This document shows positions 4,463-5,642 of a stretch of DNA of 5,642 bases, piece after piece (the first letter of the stretch is position 1; each line of letters starts with the position of its first letter). The position numbers and the translations under genes were made by a program. The stretch comes from an uncultured Candidatus Saccharibacteria bacterium (lineage in GTDB: Bacteria; Patescibacteriota; Saccharimonadia; Saccharimonadales; Saccharimonadaceae). The DNA lies in assembly GCA_938030585.1 (NCBI GenBank), contig CALHIA010000083.1, positions 1 to 5,642 of the forward strand, in the 5' to 3' direction. The notes under the pieces were generated by a model. That model searched no databases. It was not told the DNA's origin and worked only from the letters and a program-made list of their open reading frames with translations.

Positions 4463-5296
4463 GTGTCAGGGGAGAGACTATCGAATTCTAATAGTCAAAA
4501 TAAAAATACGAGCGCGTTTGATGATTTTGCGGAACGCGTCAAACGAGAACAGGAGTTTGTTGAACGTAGGCGTGAAGATACAAGACACTGGGCGCGTTAT
4601 TATGTGGGGGCGGAGCAGGCTTTTGATCGAAGAGTGAAAGCTAATAAAATATCTGAAACTGAATTCATGAAATGGGAAGATGAGGTGGGTGGAGCTTTCT
4701 TTAAAATGAAAGAAGCGGAATATGATGCTTGTTATACCTCGAAATATGAGAAAGATCGTGAAGAAAGGATCTCAATGAATGACCGCACTGTTACGGCTGA
4801 GGTATATGCGGGTAATTTTTACGAAGAAAGAACTGAGATTTTGAAGCAGAAAATTCTGGAAAATCCAAATCCTAAAGAGCGCGATGCGCAGTTGAAGATT
4901 CTGGGCGATTTACCTGATAAAGTTTGTTCTCATATTGAAGCGGAGGGAGACTTTGAACTGAATAATATTGATCCAAGGGCCTATCTAAATGCTCGAAAGA
5001 ATGTACACAATAGTTTAATTAGAAATCTCAATGAAATTAATAAACTTGCAGCCAATTATGGTGTAAGGAGATTGACCTTCCGAAATTTTTTAACAAATGA
5101 TGATCCCTATGATGAATATAAAGATATCTATCTAGATACGGATGGGAGATATGAATATGATCGTAGTAGTGTCGAGAAATATATGCGAATAGCTTTTGCC
5201 GATCTTTATGATCAGGCAGAAAAGGATGGGACTCTTCGGGTTGCCCCTAATAAACAATCAAAGACGGCATATTTTCATAGTTTGGGTGAGGATTAA
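4463..5296 (+). CDS. Hypothetical soluble, highly charged 277-residue protein
   Basis: I do not recognise this protein. It starts at GTG behind a strong Shine-Dalgarno sequence and has a plausible promoter, so it is very likely expressed. There is no signal peptide or membrane segment. Residues 6-16 are a Ser/Asn/Gln-rich, probably disordered tip. Residues about 18-105 are dominated by Glu, Lys and Arg with helix-forming spacing (EREQEFVERRRED-like stretches) and could form coiled coils or helical hairpins. The middle (about 110-200) looks helical, and 205-235 is rich in Asp, Tyr and Asn (NDDPYDEYKDIYLDTDGRYEYD), which could be a metal-binding or turn-rich segment. There are two Cys (90, 155) and no classic enzyme motif. 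It is transcribed away from infA out of a shared promoter region and converges on a small unknown gene. It may be a lineage-specific cytoplasmic protein; any function is unknown. Confidence 0.85.
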   Translation: MSGERLSNSNSQNKNTSAFDDFAERVKREQEFVERRREDTRHWARYYVGAEQAFDRRVKANKISETEFMKWEDEVGGAFFKMKEAEYDACYTSKYEKDREERISMNDRTVTAEVYAGNFYEERTEILKQKILENPNPKERDAQLKILGDLPDKVCSHIEAEGDFELNNIDPRAYLNARKNVHNSLIRNLNEINKLAANYGVRRLTFRNFLTNDDPYDEYKDIYLDTDGRYEYDRSSVEKYMRIAFADLYDQAEKDGTLRVAPNKQSKTAYFHSLGED

Positions 5297-5323
5297 AAGT
5301 AAAAAGCCCCAGTGAGCTGGGGC
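5297..5323 (-). terminator. Terminator of the small right-edge gene
   Basis: A perfect 7-bp G/C-rich stem pairs GCCCCAG (5306-5312) with CTGGGGC (5317-5323) around a 4-base loop. On the minus strand it is followed by TTTTTACTTTT (5305-5295), a good U-tract that runs into the end of the plus-strand gene. On the plus strand it is followed by AAGGATAGG, so it is a poor intrinsic terminator in that direction. Confidence 0.8.
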
Positions 5324-5342
5324 AAGGATAGGGTGAAGAGAT

Positions 5343-5615
5343 TTAGTAATTGAAGACTTCTATGGTGCGTTTTAAAAAAACGCGAGAATAATCTTTAAGT
5401 TGCTCTTCTTTGGGTTTTTCGGGTAGCTTGCAGTATTCTGCAATTTGAGTTGCAATTTGCTTTTTTTCTGCCTCAGAGAGACATTCTGGTCCTAGGCTGC
5501 GAAGCCTAGAAAATGCTTTAGTATGTACTAATTTCTTGAAAACTTCATCCTTGAAGATTTCTTCTGGTATTGAATAAACATTTTTCTCAATTCTGGTCAT
5601 TTCTGTTTTTGACAT
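5343..5615 (-). CDS. Hypothetical small protein, about 90 residues
   Basis: I do not recognise this family. I place the start at the ATG at 5615, because GAGGTG (5626-5621) lies 5 bases upstream. An in-frame ATG at 5636 would add seven residues (MKIRGDV) but has no visible Shine-Dalgarno sequence, and the frame stays open to the right edge, so a longer form cannot be excluded. The 90 residues are rich in Lys and Glu and predicted to be mostly helical, with no signal peptide or membrane segment and two Cys (45, 62). A Pro/Lys/Glu segment (LPEKPKEEQ, 64-72) probably links two helical parts. The small size and charge would suit a regulatory, adaptor or antitoxin-like protein, but no motif supports any of these. 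The gene ends in TAA and has its own terminator. Confidence 0.7.
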   Translation of the reverse strand: MSKTEMTRIEKNVYSIPEEIFKDEVFKKLVHTKAFSRLRSLGPECLSEAEKKQIATQIAEYCKLPEKPKEEQLKDYSRVFLKRTIEVFNY

Positions 5616-5620
5616 AACAT

Positions 5621-5626
5621 CACCTC
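5621..5626 (-). promoter_or_regulatory. Ribosome binding site of the small right-edge gene
   Basis: GAGGTG on the minus strand, 5 bases before the ATG at 5615, favours that start over the upstream in-frame ATG at 5636. The site lies inside the codons of the possible longer form. Confidence 0.6.
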
Positions 5627-5642
5627 GAATTTTCATAAAGTG

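Noticed and set aside
1..5642. UGA recoded as glycine or tryptophan
   Set aside because: No gene here uses TGA as a stop, which made me check. All the ribosomal genes read through at full family length with no in-frame TGA, so there is no sign of recoding.

Overview
The window is bacterial and is dominated by one compact ribosomal-protein operon on the minus strand. In transcription order it reads infA, rpmJ, rpsM, rpsK, rpsD, rpoA, rplQ, rplM, rpsI: translation initiation factor IF-1, L36, S13, S11, S4, the RNA polymerase alpha subunit, L17, L13 and S9. This joins the end of the classic alpha operon directly to the L13-S9 pair. The gene order, the very tight packing, the cysteine-free L36 and S4, and short neighbours of unknown function fit a reduced Candidate Phyla Radiation genome. 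Ca. Saccharibacteria (TM7) is my best guess, but it is an inference without a database search. No gene here ends in TGA, and none of the well-identified genes has an in-frame TGA, which argues against the UGA-as-glycine lineages.

Layout. Positions 2-277 (+) hold the 3' end of an unrecognised gene that runs in from the left edge and ends at a hairpin terminator. It converges on the ribosomal operon, whose own terminator lies at 317-347. The operon fills 355-4370 (-). Four of its junctions are TAATG stop-start overlaps. The longest internal gap, 89 bases between infA and rpmJ, can form a nested hairpin. A 92-bp divergent promoter region (4371-4462) drives infA to the left and a 277-residue protein of unknown function (4463-5296, +) to the right. 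A last small gene of unknown function (about 5343-5615, -) converges on it, with a hairpin terminator between the two.

How the genes work together. The operon co-produces parts of the 30S subunit (S13, S11, S4, S9), the 50S subunit (L36, L17, L13), the initiation factor IF-1 and the polymerase subunit that nucleates core enzyme assembly. Because Shine-Dalgarno sequences lie inside the last codons of the preceding genes, translation is probably coupled from gene to gene. infA is the exception: its predicted transcript begins only about 7 bases before the ATG and carries no Shine-Dalgarno sequence.

I see no RNA gene, CRISPR array, insertion sequence or phage gene. The most interesting points are the near-leaderless infA start, the zinc-free L36, the loss of the Asn-Gly motif in S11, the Shine-Dalgarno sequences written into protein C-termini, and the unknown gene sharing the divergent promoter region.
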